A stretch of DNA of 64,000 nucleotides from Zoogloea ramigera (GCF_006539865.1 NZ_BJNV01000015.1:26165-90164), one strand, 5' to 3'; counted from the first letter of the stretch, positions 10,213-20,649 are shown. Made by a program: numbers and translations. The notes: a model not told the origin generated them from the letters alone.

Positions 10213-10308
10213 GGCGGAAGAGAATGGGAGTCGAACCCACCAGGGACCGCTTGACGGCCCCTCCTGGTTTTGAAGACCAGTCGCCCCACCGGGGGACGCA
10301 TCCCTTCC
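10213..10308 (-). tRNA. selC: Selenocysteine tRNA (anticodon TCA)
   Basis: The 96-nt gene has the features of tRNA-Sec: an 8-bp acceptor stem (GGAAGGGA pairing with TCTCTTCC, one G-U), an anticodon arm with loop CTTCAAA giving anticodon TCA (10271-10273), a long variable arm (GGGGCCGTCAAGCGGTCCC type), the T loop GGTTCGACTCC and an encoded 3' CCA. Only 12 bases separate it from the selB stop, so it is most likely cut from the selAB transcript rather than having a separate promoter. Confidence 0.97.
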
Positions 10309-10320
10309 TTTGAAATCAAT

Positions 10321-12255
10321 TCAATTCACCGCCAGATCGCCGCGGATGCGGTGCTGTTCGTCGTGGCCGCGGCCGAGCTTGCGAGTGTAGCCGACCCGGT
10401 CGAAGTATTCGAGCACCTGGATCGCCCGTTTACGGCCGAGGCCGGTCTGGTCGCGGAAGGCGGCGGCACGGATGCAGCCGTCGGCCTCCATCAGCTCGGC
10501 GGCGATCGCCCCGAGCTGGCGCACTGCGGCGGGGGCGTAGAACAGGTCGCGCACCACCTGGCAGGCTTCGCCGCTGGCGGCGAGCCGCTTGAGGAGTTCG
10601 CGGGTGGCGGCTTCGGGCTCGCCGAGGCGCAGCGCAATGTCGCGCACCCAGGGCGGGTCGAAGGGTTTGTCGAGGAGCCACGGCAGCAGCGTGTCGGCGC
10701 GGCGGCGGTCGCGGGGGTCGAGCTCGAGGCGGTGGCCGGGCAGGTGCCAGGCGGCGCCGCTGCGGGCCAGGCGGCCTTCGGCGAGCCAGTGCTCCAGCCA
10801 TTCGGCGAAGGCCGGCGCGGGCAGCAGCGGGGCGATCATGCGGCGCAGGCGGTCGCGCTCGAGGCCGAGCTCGTCGGGGTGTTCGGCGTGGTGGCGGGCG
10901 AGGCGCTCTTCGACGCGACGGCCGAGGGCGTCGAGGGCGGCGAGGCCGATCAGCCAGCAGGCCTTGTCGTTGAAACGGGCCGCAGCTTCGGGCAGCAGCG
11001 CGAGGAGGGCATCTGGCCGGCGGTTTTCGGCGGCGGCGAGCTGGGCGAGGTCGACGCCCAGGGGCGAGCAGGTGAGCAGGGCCTGCAGGCGCTCCGTCGG
11101 GTCGGCGACGGCCAGGGCGGCGAGCACGGCGAGCCGGTCCGGGTGGCGGCGGTGCCGCGGCGGGCCGAAGGGGTCGAGGATGCGGCCGCCGCCGAGGGTA
11201 TTGCGGCCGTGGGCGTCCCGCAGCACGACGAGGTCGCCGCGGCAGGCGTGCAGCGGTGCGTCGGCGACGAGCTGGGCGAGGCCGTGGCTGCCGGGGGCGA
11301 GGCCGGATTTTTCGAGTGCGGCGTCGAGCAGCGCAACGCGGCCGCCGAGCTGGCGGGTGCCGTGGTGGATCTGCACGACGGCGCCATGGGCGAGGGCGCG
11401 GGGCGCGTCGGCGGCGAGGGTGAGCGCGATGTCGAGGCGCTGGGCGGGCAGCGGCGTGGATTGGCCGGTGAGCCAGTCGCCGCGGCGGATGTCATCCACC
11501 GCCAGCCCGGCGAGGTTGAGGGCGCAGCGCTGGCCGGCCTGGCCGCGGTCGGCCTTGCGGTTCTGCACGTGCAGGCTGCGCACGCGGGCGGCGGGGCCGC
11601 TTGGGGCGAGGCGCAGGCTGTCGCCCACCGCGACCTGGCCTGCGTGGACGGTGCCGGCGACGATGGTGCCGGCGCCGGCGAGGGTGAACACGCGGTCGAC
11701 GGCGAGGCGGAAATCGCCCTCCGCGGCGCGGGCGGGCAGGCTGCGGGCGGCCTCGACGAGGTGGCTGCGCAGGGCGTCGACGCCTGCACCGGTGAGGGCG
11801 GACACCGGGAAGATCGGCGCGCCGGCGAGGCAGCCGCCAGCCAGCAGGGCGTGGATCTGTGCGCTCACGTCGGCGAGGCGCTCCGGGCTGGCGCGGTCGG
11901 CCTTGGTGAGGGCGACGGCGCCGCGGCGGATGCCGAGCAGATTGAGGATCTGCAGGTGTTCGCGGGTTTGCGGCATCGGGCCGTCGTCGGCGGCGACGAT
12001 GAGCAGCGCGAAGTCGATGCCGCTGGCGCCGGCGAGCATGGTGGGGACGAATTTCTCGTGGCCGGGCACATCGACGAAGCCGATCACCCGGGCCGGCGAG
12101 GCGTCGCCGCCGGGCAGCGGCAGGTAGGCGTAGCCGAGCTCGATGGTGATGCCGCGGCGTTTTTCTTCGGGCAGGCGGTCGGTGTCGATGCCGGTGAGGG
12201 CGTGCACCAGGGTCGTCTTGCCGTGGTCGATGTGGCCGGCGGTGCCGATCAGCAT
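10321..12255 (-). CDS. selB: Selenocysteine-specific elongation factor SelB
   Basis: The 644-residue protein delivers Sec-tRNA to the ribosome at UGA codons marked by a SECIS hairpin. The N-terminal GTPase has GHIDHGKTT (P-loop, residues 7-15), [10 protein letters not shown] (switch I), DVPGHEKF (switch II) and TKAD. Beta-barrel domains follow, and the last 250 residues are the winged-helix repeats that bind SECIS RNA (for example [20 protein letters not shown] near the end). Its ATG lies inside the end of selA (7-base overlap), implying coupled translation, and the tRNA-Sec gene follows directly. Confidence 0.97.
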   Translation of the reverse strand: MLIGTAGHIDHGKTTLVHALTGIDTDRLPEEKRRGITIELGYAYLPLPGGDASPARVIGFVDVPGHEKFVPTMLAGASGIDFALLIVAADDGPMPQTREHLQILNLLGIRRGAVALTKADRASPERLADVSAQIHALLAGGCLAGAPIFPVSALTGAGVDALRSHLVEAARSLPARAAEGDFRLAVDRVFTLAGAGTIVAGTVHAGQVAVGDSLRLAPSGPAARVRSLHVQNRKADRGQAGQRCALNLAGLAVDDIRRGDWLTGQSTPLPAQRLDIALTLAADAPRALAHGAVVQIHHGTRQLGGRVALLDAALEKSGLAPGSHGLAQLVADAPLHACRGDLVVLRDAHGRNTLGGGRILDPFGPPRHRRHPDRLAVLAALAVADPTERLQALLTCSPLGVDLAQLAAAENRRPDALLALLPEAAARFNDKACWLIGLAALDALGRRVEERLARHHAEHPDELGLERDRLRRMIAPLLPAPAFAEWLEHWLAEGRLARSGAAWHLPGHRLELDPRDRRRADTLLPWLLDKPFDPPWVRDIALRLGEPEAATRELLKRLAASGEACQVVRDLFYAPAAVRQLGAIAAELMEADGCIRAAAFRDQTGLGRKRAIQVLEYFDRVGYTRKLGRGHDEQHRIRGDLAVN

Positions 12256-13691
12256 GGGGCGAACTCCGCGAGCTGGGCCAGGAAGCGCGCCTCGTCGGCG
12301 GGCGGCAGGCAGCGCAGGTCGAGGTGCAGGGCCTTGTCGGCGATGCGCCCGATGACCGGCACCGGTAGGCCGCGCAGGGCGGCTTCGAGCTTGCCGAGCA
12401 CGCCGCTGCCGCGCCCGACCGGGCGGAACACCAGCCCGGCCGAGGGCAGGCGATCGACGGGCAGGCTGCCGGAGCCGATCTGCGACAGCATGGGTTCTAT
12501 CGTGACCGTGAGGGGCCAGCCGGCCAGGGCCTGGGCGATGGGGGTGCGCAGGCGCTCGGCCTGGGCGAGCATGGCGTCGCGGGGGCGGGTGAGGAGCTGC
12601 AGCGTGGCGAGGCGTTCGGGCAGACGGTCGGGGTCGCGGTAGAGGCGTAGCACGGCCTCGAGGGCGGCGAGGGTGATCTTGCCGACCCGCAGGGCGCGCT
12701 TGAGGGGGTTCTTCTTGATCTTGCCGATGAGGTCGGCGCGGCCGACCAGGATGCCGGCCTGGGGGCCGCCGAGCAGCTTGTCGCCGGAGAAGGTGACGAG
12801 GTCGGCGCCGTTGGCGATGGCTTCGGCCGGCGTGGGTTCGTGGGGCAGCCCCCAGCGGGCGAGGTCGGTGAGGGTGCCGCTGCCGAGGTCTTCGACAAAG
12901 GGCAGGCCGTGGGCGTGGGCGATGCGGGCGAGTTCGGCCTGGTCGACGCTGGCGGTGAAGCCTTCGATGGCGTAGTTGCTGGTGTGTACCTTCATCAACA
13001 GGCCGGTGCGCGGGCCGATGGCGGCTTCGAAATCCCGTGCGTGGCTGCGGTTGGTGCAGCCCACTTCGACGAGCCGGGCGCCCGCGCGCTGCATGATGTC
13101 GGGCACCCGGAAGGCGCCGCCGATCTCGACCAGCTCGCCCCGCGAGACGATGACCTCCTTGCGCTGGGCGAGGGTGTTGAGGAGCAAAAAGACCGCCGCG
13201 GCGTTGTTGTTGACGACGGTGGCGGCTTCGGCGCCGGTGAGCTCCTGCAGCAGTTCATTGACCACGTCGTCCCGATCGCCGCGGCCGCCGCTCTCCACGT
13301 CGTATTCGAGGGCGCAGGGCGCGCGGGCGGCTTCGACCATCGCGGCGATGGCTTCTTCGGGCAGCACGGCGCGGCCGAGGTTGGTGTGTAGCACGGTGCC
13401 GCTGAGGTTGAAAACGGGCTTGAGCCGCGGCGCGGCGCGGGCGGCGAGGCGGGCTTCGGCGCTGGCGAGCAGGGCGGCGGAGCTGGGCGCCGGCTGGCCG
13501 AGGCCTATCGCCTGGCGGGCGTCGGCCAGGGTTTCGCGGAGCACCTGGGTGACCTCGACGCGCCCGTGGCGGTCGACGAGGGCGGGGGCGGCGCCGAGCA
13601 GGCGGTCGAGGCTCGGCAGGGCGCGGTAGGCGGGGCTTGCGGGGGCCGGCGAGCTGCTGTCGGACGTGGTGCCATGGACCATGGACGCCAT
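12249..13691 (-). CDS. selA: L-seryl-tRNA(Sec) selenium transferase SelA
   Basis: The 480-residue PLP enzyme converts Ser-tRNA(Sec) to Sec-tRNA(Sec) using selenophosphate. Typical blocks are [38 protein letters not shown] and the PLP-lysine motif [13 protein letters not shown], with the lysine at residue 305 (E. coli Lys295). The length suits the family, and the first 30 residues form a variable head; MVHG four codons in is an alternative start. It follows fdhE by about 50 bp. No selD is seen here, so selenophosphate must come from a gene elsewhere. Confidence 0.97.
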   Translation of the reverse strand: MASMVHGTTSDSSSPAPASPAYRALPSLDRLLGAAPALVDRHGRVEVTQVLRETLADARQAIGLGQPAPSSAALLASAEARLAARAAPRLKPVFNLSGTVLHTNLGRAVLPEEAIAAMVEAARAPCALEYDVESGGRGDRDDVVNELLQELTGAEAATVVNNNAAAVFLLLNTLAQRKEVIVSRGELVEIGGAFRVPDIMQRAGARLVEVGCTNRSHARDFEAAIGPRTGLLMKVHTSNYAIEGFTASVDQAELARIAHAHGLPFVEDLGSGTLTDLARWGLPHEPTPAEAIANGADLVTFSGDKLLGGPQAGILVGRADLIGKIKKNPLKRALRVGKITLAALEAVLRLYRDPDRLPERLATLQLLTRPRDAMLAQAERLRTPIAQALAGWPLTVTIEPMLSQIGSGSLPVDRLPSAGLVFRPVGRGSGVLGKLEAALRGLPVPVIGRIADKALHLDLRCLPPADEARFLAQLAEFAPC

Positions 13692-13742
13692 CGTGGGGGA
13701 TCTCCTGGGTTTTTCGTGGTGGGTGTCGGGCTGGGGCCAGAC

Positions 13743-14672
13743 TTACGGGAGGAACAGGAAGAGGTTGCGGCCGGCGCGGTGGAAGCCGGCCTCGTCGACG
13801 AGCATGTCGAGGGCGAGGGTGGCGAGGTCGTCGGCGAAGGCGTCGACGGCGGGGTCGGTTTCCATCGAGACGATCTTGAGGCTGGCCTGGCACTCGGGGC
13901 AGGTTTCGGCCTTGACGCCGGGGTGGGCCGGGCCGGCGGCGCCTTCGAGGCCCTGGTAGGCGATGCCGCGGGTGTTCTGGCAGGGCACGCACTTGATGCG
14001 GGTGACGTGCCATTCGCAGGCGCACAGGCTGCAGGTGGCGTAGCGCACGCCATGGCCGGCGTCGCCGATGCGCACGATGCTGGCCACCGGCGGTGCGCCA
14101 CAGGCGGGGCACTGGCCGCCTTCGAAGCCGGCCGGGATGTCGCTGGTGGCGAGCCCGAGGGCGCGGGAGGCCCACAAGACCTGCAGGCTGGCGCCGATGA
14201 GCGGGGCGAGGGCGAGTTCGATGGGGTTGGAGAGGTCTTCGTCGCCGCGCAGGATGGCGCGGGCGAGGGCGGCGAGGCGCTCTTGAGGGAAGTCGGGGAG
14301 GGCCGCGATGGCGTTCTGGAGACCGGCCGGGGCGTGGGGCACGACGGCGGTGGCGAGGTCGTGGAGCACGCTCGTCCAGTCGGCCGGGAGCTGTGCGCCG
14401 TGGGCGTCGAGGGGCGGCATGCCGTGCTGGCGGCAGCGGCGGAGCTGGGCTTCATCCGGCGGGGCGGTGGGGCCGAGGCGGTCGAGCAGGGTTTGCTGGG
14501 CGTCGGCGAGGCGGGCCGCGAAGGCGAGGAAGTCGGCCATCGCGTGGCCTTCCGCAAGTTTGCGCAGGCGCTCGGCCCGCCCGGCGAAGACGTGGGGCGA
14601 GGGCAGCCGGTTGGGGCTGGCGTCGGGGGCACCCTGGGTGGCGATCTCTTCGGGGCTGAGGAGGGTGGGCAT
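13743..14672 (-). CDS. fdhE: Formate dehydrogenase accessory protein FdhE
   Basis: The 309-residue cytoplasmic protein is needed for assembly of formate dehydrogenases with Tat-exported catalytic subunits. The rubredoxin-like metal centre is visible as four cysteine pairs: CPACG, CSLCACEW, CVPCQ and CPEC, between about residues 195 and 260. The N-terminal half is the helical FdhE domain. The gene lies between the structural subunits and the Sec synthesis genes in one orientation with short gaps, as expected for one operon. Confidence 0.95.
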   Translation of the reverse strand: MPTLLSPEEIATQGAPDASPNRLPSPHVFAGRAERLRKLAEGHAMADFLAFAARLADAQQTLLDRLGPTAPPDEAQLRRCRQHGMPPLDAHGAQLPADWTSVLHDLATAVVPHAPAGLQNAIAALPDFPQERLAALARAILRGDEDLSNPIELALAPLIGASLQVLWASRALGLATSDIPAGFEGGQCPACGAPPVASIVRIGDAGHGVRYATCSLCACEWHVTRIKCVPCQNTRGIAYQGLEGAAGPAHPGVKAETCPECQASLKIVSMETDPAVDAFADDLATLALDMLVDEAGFHRAGRNLFLFLP

Positions 14673-14735
14673 GTTTGCTGGGTTTCCTGTGGGGGCGGGG
14701 TTTCGAGGGGCGGACGAATCCGCCCCTCGTGGTGC

Positions 14736-15362
14736 TTACTTACCGGTCATCTGCTTGTACCAGGCTCGGTGGTGCTGCTTGGCCCAGGCGCGGGTGACGG
14801 TGCCGTAGAGCATCGCCCGGATGGTGCCGCGCACCCAGATGGCGGCGTACACATGGACGATGATCGCGGCGATCATCAGCGCGGCGAACACCGCGTGGAG
14901 CAGGGCGCCCAGGCGGACCACGCCGATCGGGAAGCTGGCCGAGAAGTAAGCCCGCCAGATCACGATGCCCGACACGAACAACACCAGCATGGCGACGCCG
15001 AGGAACCAGAACAGCAGCTTCTGCCCCCCGTTGTACTTGCCCATCTCCGGCATGTTGTGGTCGTCGCCGTTGACCATCTCCTTGGCCCGCTTCACCCATT
15101 CCCAGTCGGCCTCGCGCATGCGGTTGAGGCCCTGGAAGCGGAAGAACATCACCACGAAGAACAGCATCATCACGACCCCGATGAAGGGGTGCAGGATGCG
15201 CGTCCAGGTGCCGCCGCCGAAGAGCATGGTGAGTGGGAACAGCGCCGGGTGGAACAGGGACAGCCCCGAGAGCGCGAGCAGGATGAAGCAGATGCCCGTG
15301 ACCCAGTGGTTGGCCCGCTCCGAGGCGGTGTAGCGTTGCAGATCATGCGGATCGCGGATCAT
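14736..15362 (-). CDS. fdnI: Formate dehydrogenase gamma subunit (cytochrome b556)
   Basis: The 208-residue membrane subunit carries electrons from the beta subunit to the quinone pool. Four membrane helices can be seen, with haem-b ligand candidates in ERANHWVTG (first helix), LHPFIGVV (second) and [21 protein letters not shown] (fourth). The start overlaps the stop of the beta-subunit gene as ATGA, showing tight coupling. The length matches the FdnI/FdoI family. Confidence 0.95.
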   Translation of the reverse strand: MIRDPHDLQRYTASERANHWVTGICFILLALSGLSLFHPALFPLTMLFGGGTWTRILHPFIGVVMMLFFVVMFFRFQGLNRMREADWEWVKRAKEMVNGDDHNMPEMGKYNGGQKLLFWFLGVAMLVLFVSGIVIWRAYFSASFPIGVVRLGALLHAVFAALMIAAIIVHVYAAIWVRGTIRAMLYGTVTRAWAKQHHRAWYKQMTGK

Positions 15363-16255
15363 TTTTCGCCCTCCAGTTCGCGCTCGACTTCGGCCTCGAT
15401 CTCCTTGGACACTTCGTTCGGGCCCTTCATCACGTAGTGGAACAGGCCGCCCAGCGCCGCGGCGGCCATGCCGGCCATCGCGAGGGGTTTGGCGACGCTC
15501 TTCCAGAGGGTGACGGTGGGCGCGATCGTCGGGTCGGCCGGAAGGCCGCTGTACAGCGCGGGCTTGTCGGCGTGGTTGAGCACGTACATGACGTGGGTGC
15601 CACCCACGCCGGCCGGGTCGTAGAGGCCGGCGTTCTTGAAGCCGCGCTCCTTGAGCTCGGTGACGCGCTCCGCGGCGAGCTCCTGCATGTCGACCTTGGA
15701 GCCGAAGCTGATGCTGCCGGTCGGGCAGACCTTGACGCACGCCGGCTCGAGCCCGACCGCGACGCGATCGGAGCACAGCGTGCATTTGTAGGCCTTGCTG
15801 TCCTTCTGCGAGATGCGCGGGACGTTGAACGGGCAGCCGCTCACGCAGTAGCCGCAGCCGATGCAGTTTTCCTGGTGGAAATCCACGATCCCGTTGGCGT
15901 ACTTGATGATGGCGCCCGGTGCCGGGCAGGCCTTGAGGCAGCCCGGGTCCTCGCAGTGCATGCAGCCGTCCTTGCGGATCAGCCACTCGAGGCCGCGCTC
16001 TTCGGTCTCGACCTCCGCGTAGCGCATCACCGTCCAGCTCTGGTCGGTCATGTCCCGCGGGTTGTCGTAGGTGCCGGCGCAGGTGCCGACCTCGTCACGC
16101 AGGTCGTTCCACTGCATGCACGCCACCTGGCAGGCCTTGCAGCCGATGCACTTGGAGACGTCGATGAGTTTGGCGACCTCGAGGGTCTTGCGCGCCTGGG
16201 GCGATTCGGTGGTGGTGGCCGAGCGCTTGGCGATGTCCAGTGATTGCAATGCCAT
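15359..16255 (-). CDS. fdnH: Formate dehydrogenase beta subunit, four [4Fe-4S] clusters
   Basis: The 298-residue protein relays electrons between the catalytic subunit and the cytochrome. Four ferredoxin motifs are visible: [14 protein letters not shown] (from residue 36), [27 protein letters not shown] and [22 protein letters not shown] single hydrophobic segment near the C-terminus ([18 protein letters not shown]) anchors it in the inner membrane, as in FdnH. It has no export signal and is carried out with the Tat-exported alpha subunit. It starts 10 bases after the alpha gene stop. Confidence 0.96.
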   Translation of the reverse strand: MALQSLDIAKRSATTTESPQARKTLEVAKLIDVSKCIGCKACQVACMQWNDLRDEVGTCAGTYDNPRDMTDQSWTVMRYAEVETEERGLEWLIRKDGCMHCEDPGCLKACPAPGAIIKYANGIVDFHQENCIGCGYCVSGCPFNVPRISQKDSKAYKCTLCSDRVAVGLEPACVKVCPTGSISFGSKVDMQELAAERVTELKERGFKNAGLYDPAGVGGTHVMYVLNHADKPALYSGLPADPTIAPTVTLWKSVAKPLAMAGMAAAALGGLFHYVMKGPNEVSKEIEAEVERELEGEK

Positions 16256-16265
16256 GGCGGTCTCC

Positions 16266-19200
16266 TCAGGCTTTCTCGACGTTGACGAGGAAGGACTTGA
16301 ACTCCGGCGTCTGGGTGTTCGCGTCTCCGACGAAGGGTGTCAGGGTGTTGGTGATGAAGCCGTTCTTGGCCACACCCTTGAAGCCCCAGTGGAGCGGAAT
16401 CCCGACGTGGTGCACCGTTTTCCCGTCCACCTGCAGCGGCTTGATGCGCTTGGTGACCACCGCCACCGCCTTGATGTAGCCGCGGTTGGAGCTCACCTTG
16501 ACCTTGTCGCCGGCCTTGATGCCCTTCTCGGCCGCCAGCGCCTCGCCGATCTCGACGAACTGCTCGGGCTGGGTGATGGCGTTGGACTCGACGTGCTTGG
16601 TCCAGTAGTGGAAGTGCTCGGTGAGCCGGTAGGTGGTGGCCGCGTAGGGGAAATCCTTGGCGGTGCCGAAGGCTTCCATGTCGCCCTTGAAGACCCGCGC
16701 GGCCGGGTTGGAGATGGCCTTGGGGTTGTTGGGGTGCATGGGGTTGGTGCCGATCGGCGTCTCGAAGGGCTCGTAGTGCTCGGGGAAGGGGCCTTCGTTC
16801 ATCATGCCGCGGGCAAAGAAACGCGCGACGCCCTCGGGGTTCATGATGAAGGGGCCCATGCCGTCTTCGGGGGCGGAGTCCGCCTTGAAGTCGGGCACGT
16901 CGGAGCCCACCCACTTGCTCTGGGCGGCGTCCCACCAGACCTGCTTGCGCTTGGCGTCCCAGGGCTTGCCGGACGGGTCGGCGGCGGCGCGGTTGTAGAG
17001 GATGCGCCGGTTGGCCGGCCAGGCGAAGGCCCAGCCGAGGGTCTGGCCGTTGTGCCAGGGGTCGGCGGTGTCGCGCCGCGCCATCATGTTGCCCTTTTCG
17101 GTCCAGGCGCCGGAGAAGATCCAGCAACCGCAGGCGGTGCTGCCGTCGTCCTTGAGCTGGGCGAAACCGTCGAGCAGCTCGCCGGCCTTCTTGACGAGCT
17201 TGGTCGGGTCCTTGGCGTCGAACTGGTCGGCCAGGGCCTTGCCGTTGTACTCCTTGGCGAGCTCCTCGGGCGAGGGTTCGTGGGGGAGCTTGTAGGCCCA
17301 GGCGAGGTTGAGGATGGGGTCGGGGAAGGCACCGCCGTCCTTCTTGTACATCTCGCGCAGGCGCAGGAACAGGCCGGCCATGATCTCGGGGTCGGTCTTG
17401 GCCTCGCCCGGCGCGTCGGCGCCCTTCCAGTGCCACTGCAGCCAGCGGCCGGAGTTGACGATCGCGCCGTCTTCTTCGGCGAAGCAGGTGGTCGGCAGGC
17501 GGAACACCGTGGTCTGGATCTTGGCCGGGTCCACGTCGTTGAACTCGCCGTGGTTCTGCCAGAACTCGGAGGTTTCGGTGGCCAGCGGGTCCATGATGAC
17601 GAGGAACTTCAGTTTGGACAGCGCCGCGCTCACCTTGGCCTTGTTGGGGAAGGAGTTGAGCGGGTTGAAGCCCTGGGCGAAATAGCCGGTCATCTTGCCC
17701 TGGTGCATCAGCTCGAAAACCTGCAGCACGTCGTAGGTTTTATCGAGCTTTGGCAGGTAGTCGAAGGCCCAGTTGTTGTCCTTGGTGGCGGCGGCGCCGT
17801 ACCAGGCCTTCATCAGGCTGACGTGGAACTTGCCGTAGTTCTGCCAGTACGACAGCTGCCCCGGCCGCATGGGCTTGGGCGCGCGCTTGGCGATGTAGGC
17901 GTCGTAGTCGGTCTCCTTCTCGCCGGGCAGCGTCATGTAGCCGGGCAGCAGGTTGGACAGCAGCCCGAGGTCGGTGAGGCCCTGGATGTTGGAGTGGCCG
18001 CGCAGGGCATTCACGCCGCCGCCGGCGCGCCCGATGTTGCCGAGCAGCAGCTGCACCATCGCCGCGGTGCGGATGATCTGCGAGCCGGTGCTGTGCTGGG
18101 TCCAGCCGAGGGCGTAGAGGATGGTCATCACCCGGTCGGGGGTGTGCGTCGAGGCGAGCATCTCGGCTACCTGCAGGAACTTGTCCCTGGGCGTGCCGCA
18201 GATCTTCTCGACCATCTCGGGCGTATAGCGGGCGAAGTGGGCCTTCAGCAGGTTCCAGACGCAGCGGGGGTTTTCGAGGGTCGGGTCGGTTTTAACGTAA
18301 CCGTCCTCACCCGTCTGGTATTCCCAGCCGGCCTTGTCGTACTTGCGCTTTTCGGCGTCGTAGCCCGAGAAGAAGCCATCGGCGAAGGCGAATTCATCCT
18401 TCACGAGGTAGCTCATGTCGGTGTAGGACTTGATGTAGTCCATGTGCACCTTGTTGCCGGCGATCAGGTAGTTGATCACCCCGCCCAGGAAGGCGATGTC
18501 GGTGCCGGTGCGGATGGGCGCGTAGAGGTCGGCCAGCGCGGCAGAGCGCGTGAAGCGCGGGTCGACGACAATCAGCCGGGCCTTGTTTTTCGCCTTTGCT
18601 TCGGTCACCCATTTGAAGCCACAGGGATGGGCTTCGGCAGCGTTGCCGCCCATGATCAGCACCACGTCCGCATTCTTGATGTCGGACCAGTGGTTGGTCA
18701 TGGCGCCGCGGCCGTACGTCGGGGCAAGACTTGCCACCGTCGGGCCGTGTCAGACACGCGCTTGGTTGTCGAAAGCGAGCATTCCCAGGCTGCGCACCAC
18801 CTTGTGGGTGATGTAGCCTGCTTCGTTGCTGGAGGCGGAGGCGGCGAGGAAGCCGGTGGTGAGCCAGCGGTTCACCGTCACGCCGTCGGCGTTCTTGGCG
18901 ATGAAGTTGGCGTCGCGGTCTTCCTTGACCAGCTTGGCGATGCGGGTGAAGGCCTCGTCCCAGCTGATGCGCTTCCATTCCTTGGTGCCGGGTTCGCGCA
19001 CTTCCGGGTACTTGAGCCGGTTCTTGCTATGCACGAAGTCGAGCAGACCGGCGCCCTTCGGGCACAGGCTGCCGCGGTTGACCGGGTGGTCCGGGTCGCC
19101 CTCGATGTGGAAGATCTCGGCGTGGGCGTTCTTGGCCTTGTCGCCCAGGCTATACATGATGATGCCGCACCCGACCGAACAATACGGGCAGGTGTTGCGG

Positions 19201-19337
19201 GTTTCGGTGCTGCGGGCGAGCTTGAAAGTGCGGACCTCGGCCAGCGCGGCGGTGGGCGAGAAGCCCATCGCGACGAGACTCGATCCGGTCAAGCCCCCGG
19301 CGGCCACCTTGAAGAACTGGCGCCGTGAGAGTTGCAT
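16266..19337 (-). CDS. fdnG: Selenocysteine-containing formate dehydrogenase, alpha (catalytic) subunit, FdnG type
   Basis: Read through one in-frame UGA, this is a 1023-residue molybdopterin enzyme oxidising formate to CO2 in the periplasm. It opens with a twin-arginine signal ([12 protein letters not shown]), then the cluster motif CPYCSVGCG ... CPKGAG, then [11 protein letters not shown] with selenocysteine at residue 196, the same position as in E. coli FdnG. The remainder has typical blocks such as [32 protein letters not shown] and [17 protein letters not shown]. Reading it as two genes or a broken gene would be wrong because the UGA is followed by a SECIS hairpin and the Sec machinery lies in the same operon. 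A sigma-54 promoter and two operator-like repeats lie upstream. Confidence 0.97.
18712..18752 (-). promoter_or_regulatory. UGA selenocysteine codon (18750-18752) and bacterial SECIS element
   Basis: Eleven bases after the UGA, the RNA GGUGGCAAGUCUUGCCCC (18738 down to 18721) folds into a hairpin: GG-CC base, a bulged U, then GGCA/UGCC with a loop AGUCU. The bulged U and the loop GU are the features that SelB recognises in E. coli fdhF and fdnG. Placement immediately 3' of the codon inside the reading frame is as expected for bacteria. Confidence 0.92.
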
Positions 19338-19387
19338 GTTTCGTCTTCCTCCTCCGGTTGTTGTGACAAACGTGCGTAGGTGAGCCT

Positions 19388-19403
19388 TGCAAGCCTCGCG
19401 CCA
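19388..19403 (-). promoter_or_regulatory. Sigma-54 (-24/-12) promoter of the formate dehydrogenase operon
   Basis: The minus strand reads TGGCGCGAGGCTTGCA, which fits the consensus TGGCACG-N4-TTGCA at all but one fixed base and keeps the exact GG-N10-GC spacing. Transcription would start near 19377, leaving a leader of about 40 bases with a good ribosome binding site. Confidence 0.82.
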
Positions 19404-19457
19404 GCCTTGCGCGCCTTCCAAAACAGTGGTTTGGCGGCGCTGCCGGGTGTTTTTTCG

Positions 19458-19490
19458 GGACATTTTGTCCATCTCGACGACAGAATGTCC
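19458..19490. promoter_or_regulatory. Twin GACA-N3-TGTC operator, probable enhancer site for a sigma-54 activator
   Basis: Two palindromes, GGACATTTTGTCC (19458-19470) and GACAGAATGTCC (19479-19490), are repeated at a 20-bp interval, that is two helical turns. Both are followed by ATCT, so they are direct repeats as well. They lie 55 to 100 bp upstream of the sigma-54 promoter for fdnG, where an enhancer-binding activator normally sits. The activator is not identifiable. Confidence 0.65.
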
Positions 19491-19679
19491 ATCTGCGGTG
19501 CAGCAAGCTCCCTCGCCAGGCGGGGAGGCCCTGCCGCGCCTGTTCACTCCGACCCCTTCCGTCGTTATAGTCCGCTTCGCGGTCTGTGCACCGCTTGAGT
19601 CTTTTCCATTAAGCCGGGGCCGCTCTCCCTCGTCCCGGCGGCTGGTGTCGCGCTGCGACGCCGTTTTGAGGAGTAGTCG

Positions 19680-20573
19680 ATGACTTCCGTGCCCACTTCG
19701 AGGCGCGCGCTGCTGCGTGCCTGCGCCCGCCTTTCCGCCGTCTCCGCCCTTGCCGCCATCGGTGCCCTGCCCCTCGCCGCCCAGGCCGAGGAGGTGCTGC
19801 GGGTGTCGGCGATCCCCGACGAGGCGCCCACCGAGCTGCAGCGCAAGTTCGCCCCGCTCGGCGCCTACCTGGAAGCCGAGACCGGGATGAAGGTCAGCTT
19901 TGTGCCGGTCACCGACTACGCGGCGGTGGTCGAGGCGCTGGCGACGCGCAAGATCGACATGGCCTGGCTGGGCGGCTTCACCTTCGTGCAGGCCAGCCTC
20001 CGCACCAAGGGCACCGCGGTGCCGCTGGTGCAGCGGGCCGAGGACGCGAAGTTCACCTCGAAGTTCATCACCGCCAGCGAGGGCATCAAGGGCTTTGCCG
20101 ACCTGAAGGGCAAGACCTTCGCCTTCGGCGCGCCGTCGTCGACGTCGGGCCACCTGATGCCGCGCTACTTCCTCGGCCAGGAAGGCATCAACCCCGACAA
20201 GGATTTCAAGAACACCGCCTTCTCGGGCGCCCACGACGCCACCGTGGCCTTCGTGCAGGCCGGCAAGGTGGACGCCGGGGTGCTCAACGCCTCGGTGTGG
20301 GACAAGCTGGTCGAGCAGAAGAAGGTGGATACCGCCAAGGTTCGCGTCCTTGCCACCACGCCGCCCTACTTCGACTACAACTGGACGGTGCGCGGCGACC
20401 TCGACCCGAAGATCCAGGCCAGGCTGCGCGACGCCTTCCTGAAGCTCGACGCGGCCAACCCGGCCCACAAGGAGATCATGGCGCTGCAGCGGGCCAGCAA
20501 GTTCATCCCGACCAAGGCCGAGAACTACAAGGGCATCGAGTCGGCGGCCCACGCGGCGGGCTTGCTGAGGTAA
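19680..20573 (+). CDS. PhnD-like periplasmic binding protein, putative selenate/selenite importer
   Basis: The 297-residue protein has an export signal with a twin-arginine-like start (SRRALLRACARL) and cleavage near AQA. The mature start VSAIPDEAPTELQRKFAPLG and the block FVPVTDYAAVVEAL ... WLGGFTFVQA characterise the PhnD/SsuA-like subfamily that is predicted to bind selenium oxyanions because its genes travel with selenocysteine or selenouridine genes. That assignment is from genome context; direct binding has not been shown as far as I know. Here it is back to back with a Sec-enzyme operon, which supports the reading. Three further ABC genes follow. Confidence 0.82.
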   Translation: MTSVPTSRRALLRACARLSAVSALAAIGALPLAAQAEEVLRVSAIPDEAPTELQRKFAPLGAYLEAETGMKVSFVPVTDYAAVVEALATRKIDMAWLGGFTFVQASLRTKGTAVPLVQRAEDAKFTSKFITASEGIKGFADLKGKTFAFGAPSSTSGHLMPRYFLGQEGINPDKDFKNTAFSGAHDATVAFVQAGKVDAGVLNASVWDKLVEQKKVDTAKVRVLATTPPYFDYNWTVRGDLDPKIQARLRDAFLKLDAANPAHKEIMALQRASKFIPTKAENYKGIESAAHAAGLLR

Positions 20574-20649
20574 GGGGGGCGGCGGCCGGGGCGGAGTGTT
20601 CCGCGCCGGCTGCGTTCCCTTCCCGGCCTTGCGGTAAGGAATTCATACA

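Larger units (their letters stand above)
19338..19679. promoter_or_regulatory. Divergent control region between fdnG and the selenium ABC importer
   Basis: This 342-bp gap holds the fdnG ribosome binding site (GGAGGAGG, minus strand), a sigma-54 promoter, two spaced palindromes and the start region of the plus-strand importer (TTTTGAGGAG just before its ATG). No reading frame in it looks like a gene. A plus-strand TTATAGT at 19564-19570 may be part of a sigma-70 promoter for the importer, but a matching -35 is not clear. Confidence 0.7.

Noticed and set aside
10270..12642. Long plus-strand frame over selB and tRNA-Sec
   Set aside because: It is opposite the clear selB gene; composition is that of a reverse-strand shadow.
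16266..19337. fdnG split by a stop codon, suggesting a pseudogene or sequencing error
   Set aside because: The stop is a UGA at the known Sec position with a SECIS hairpin and Sec genes in the same operon.
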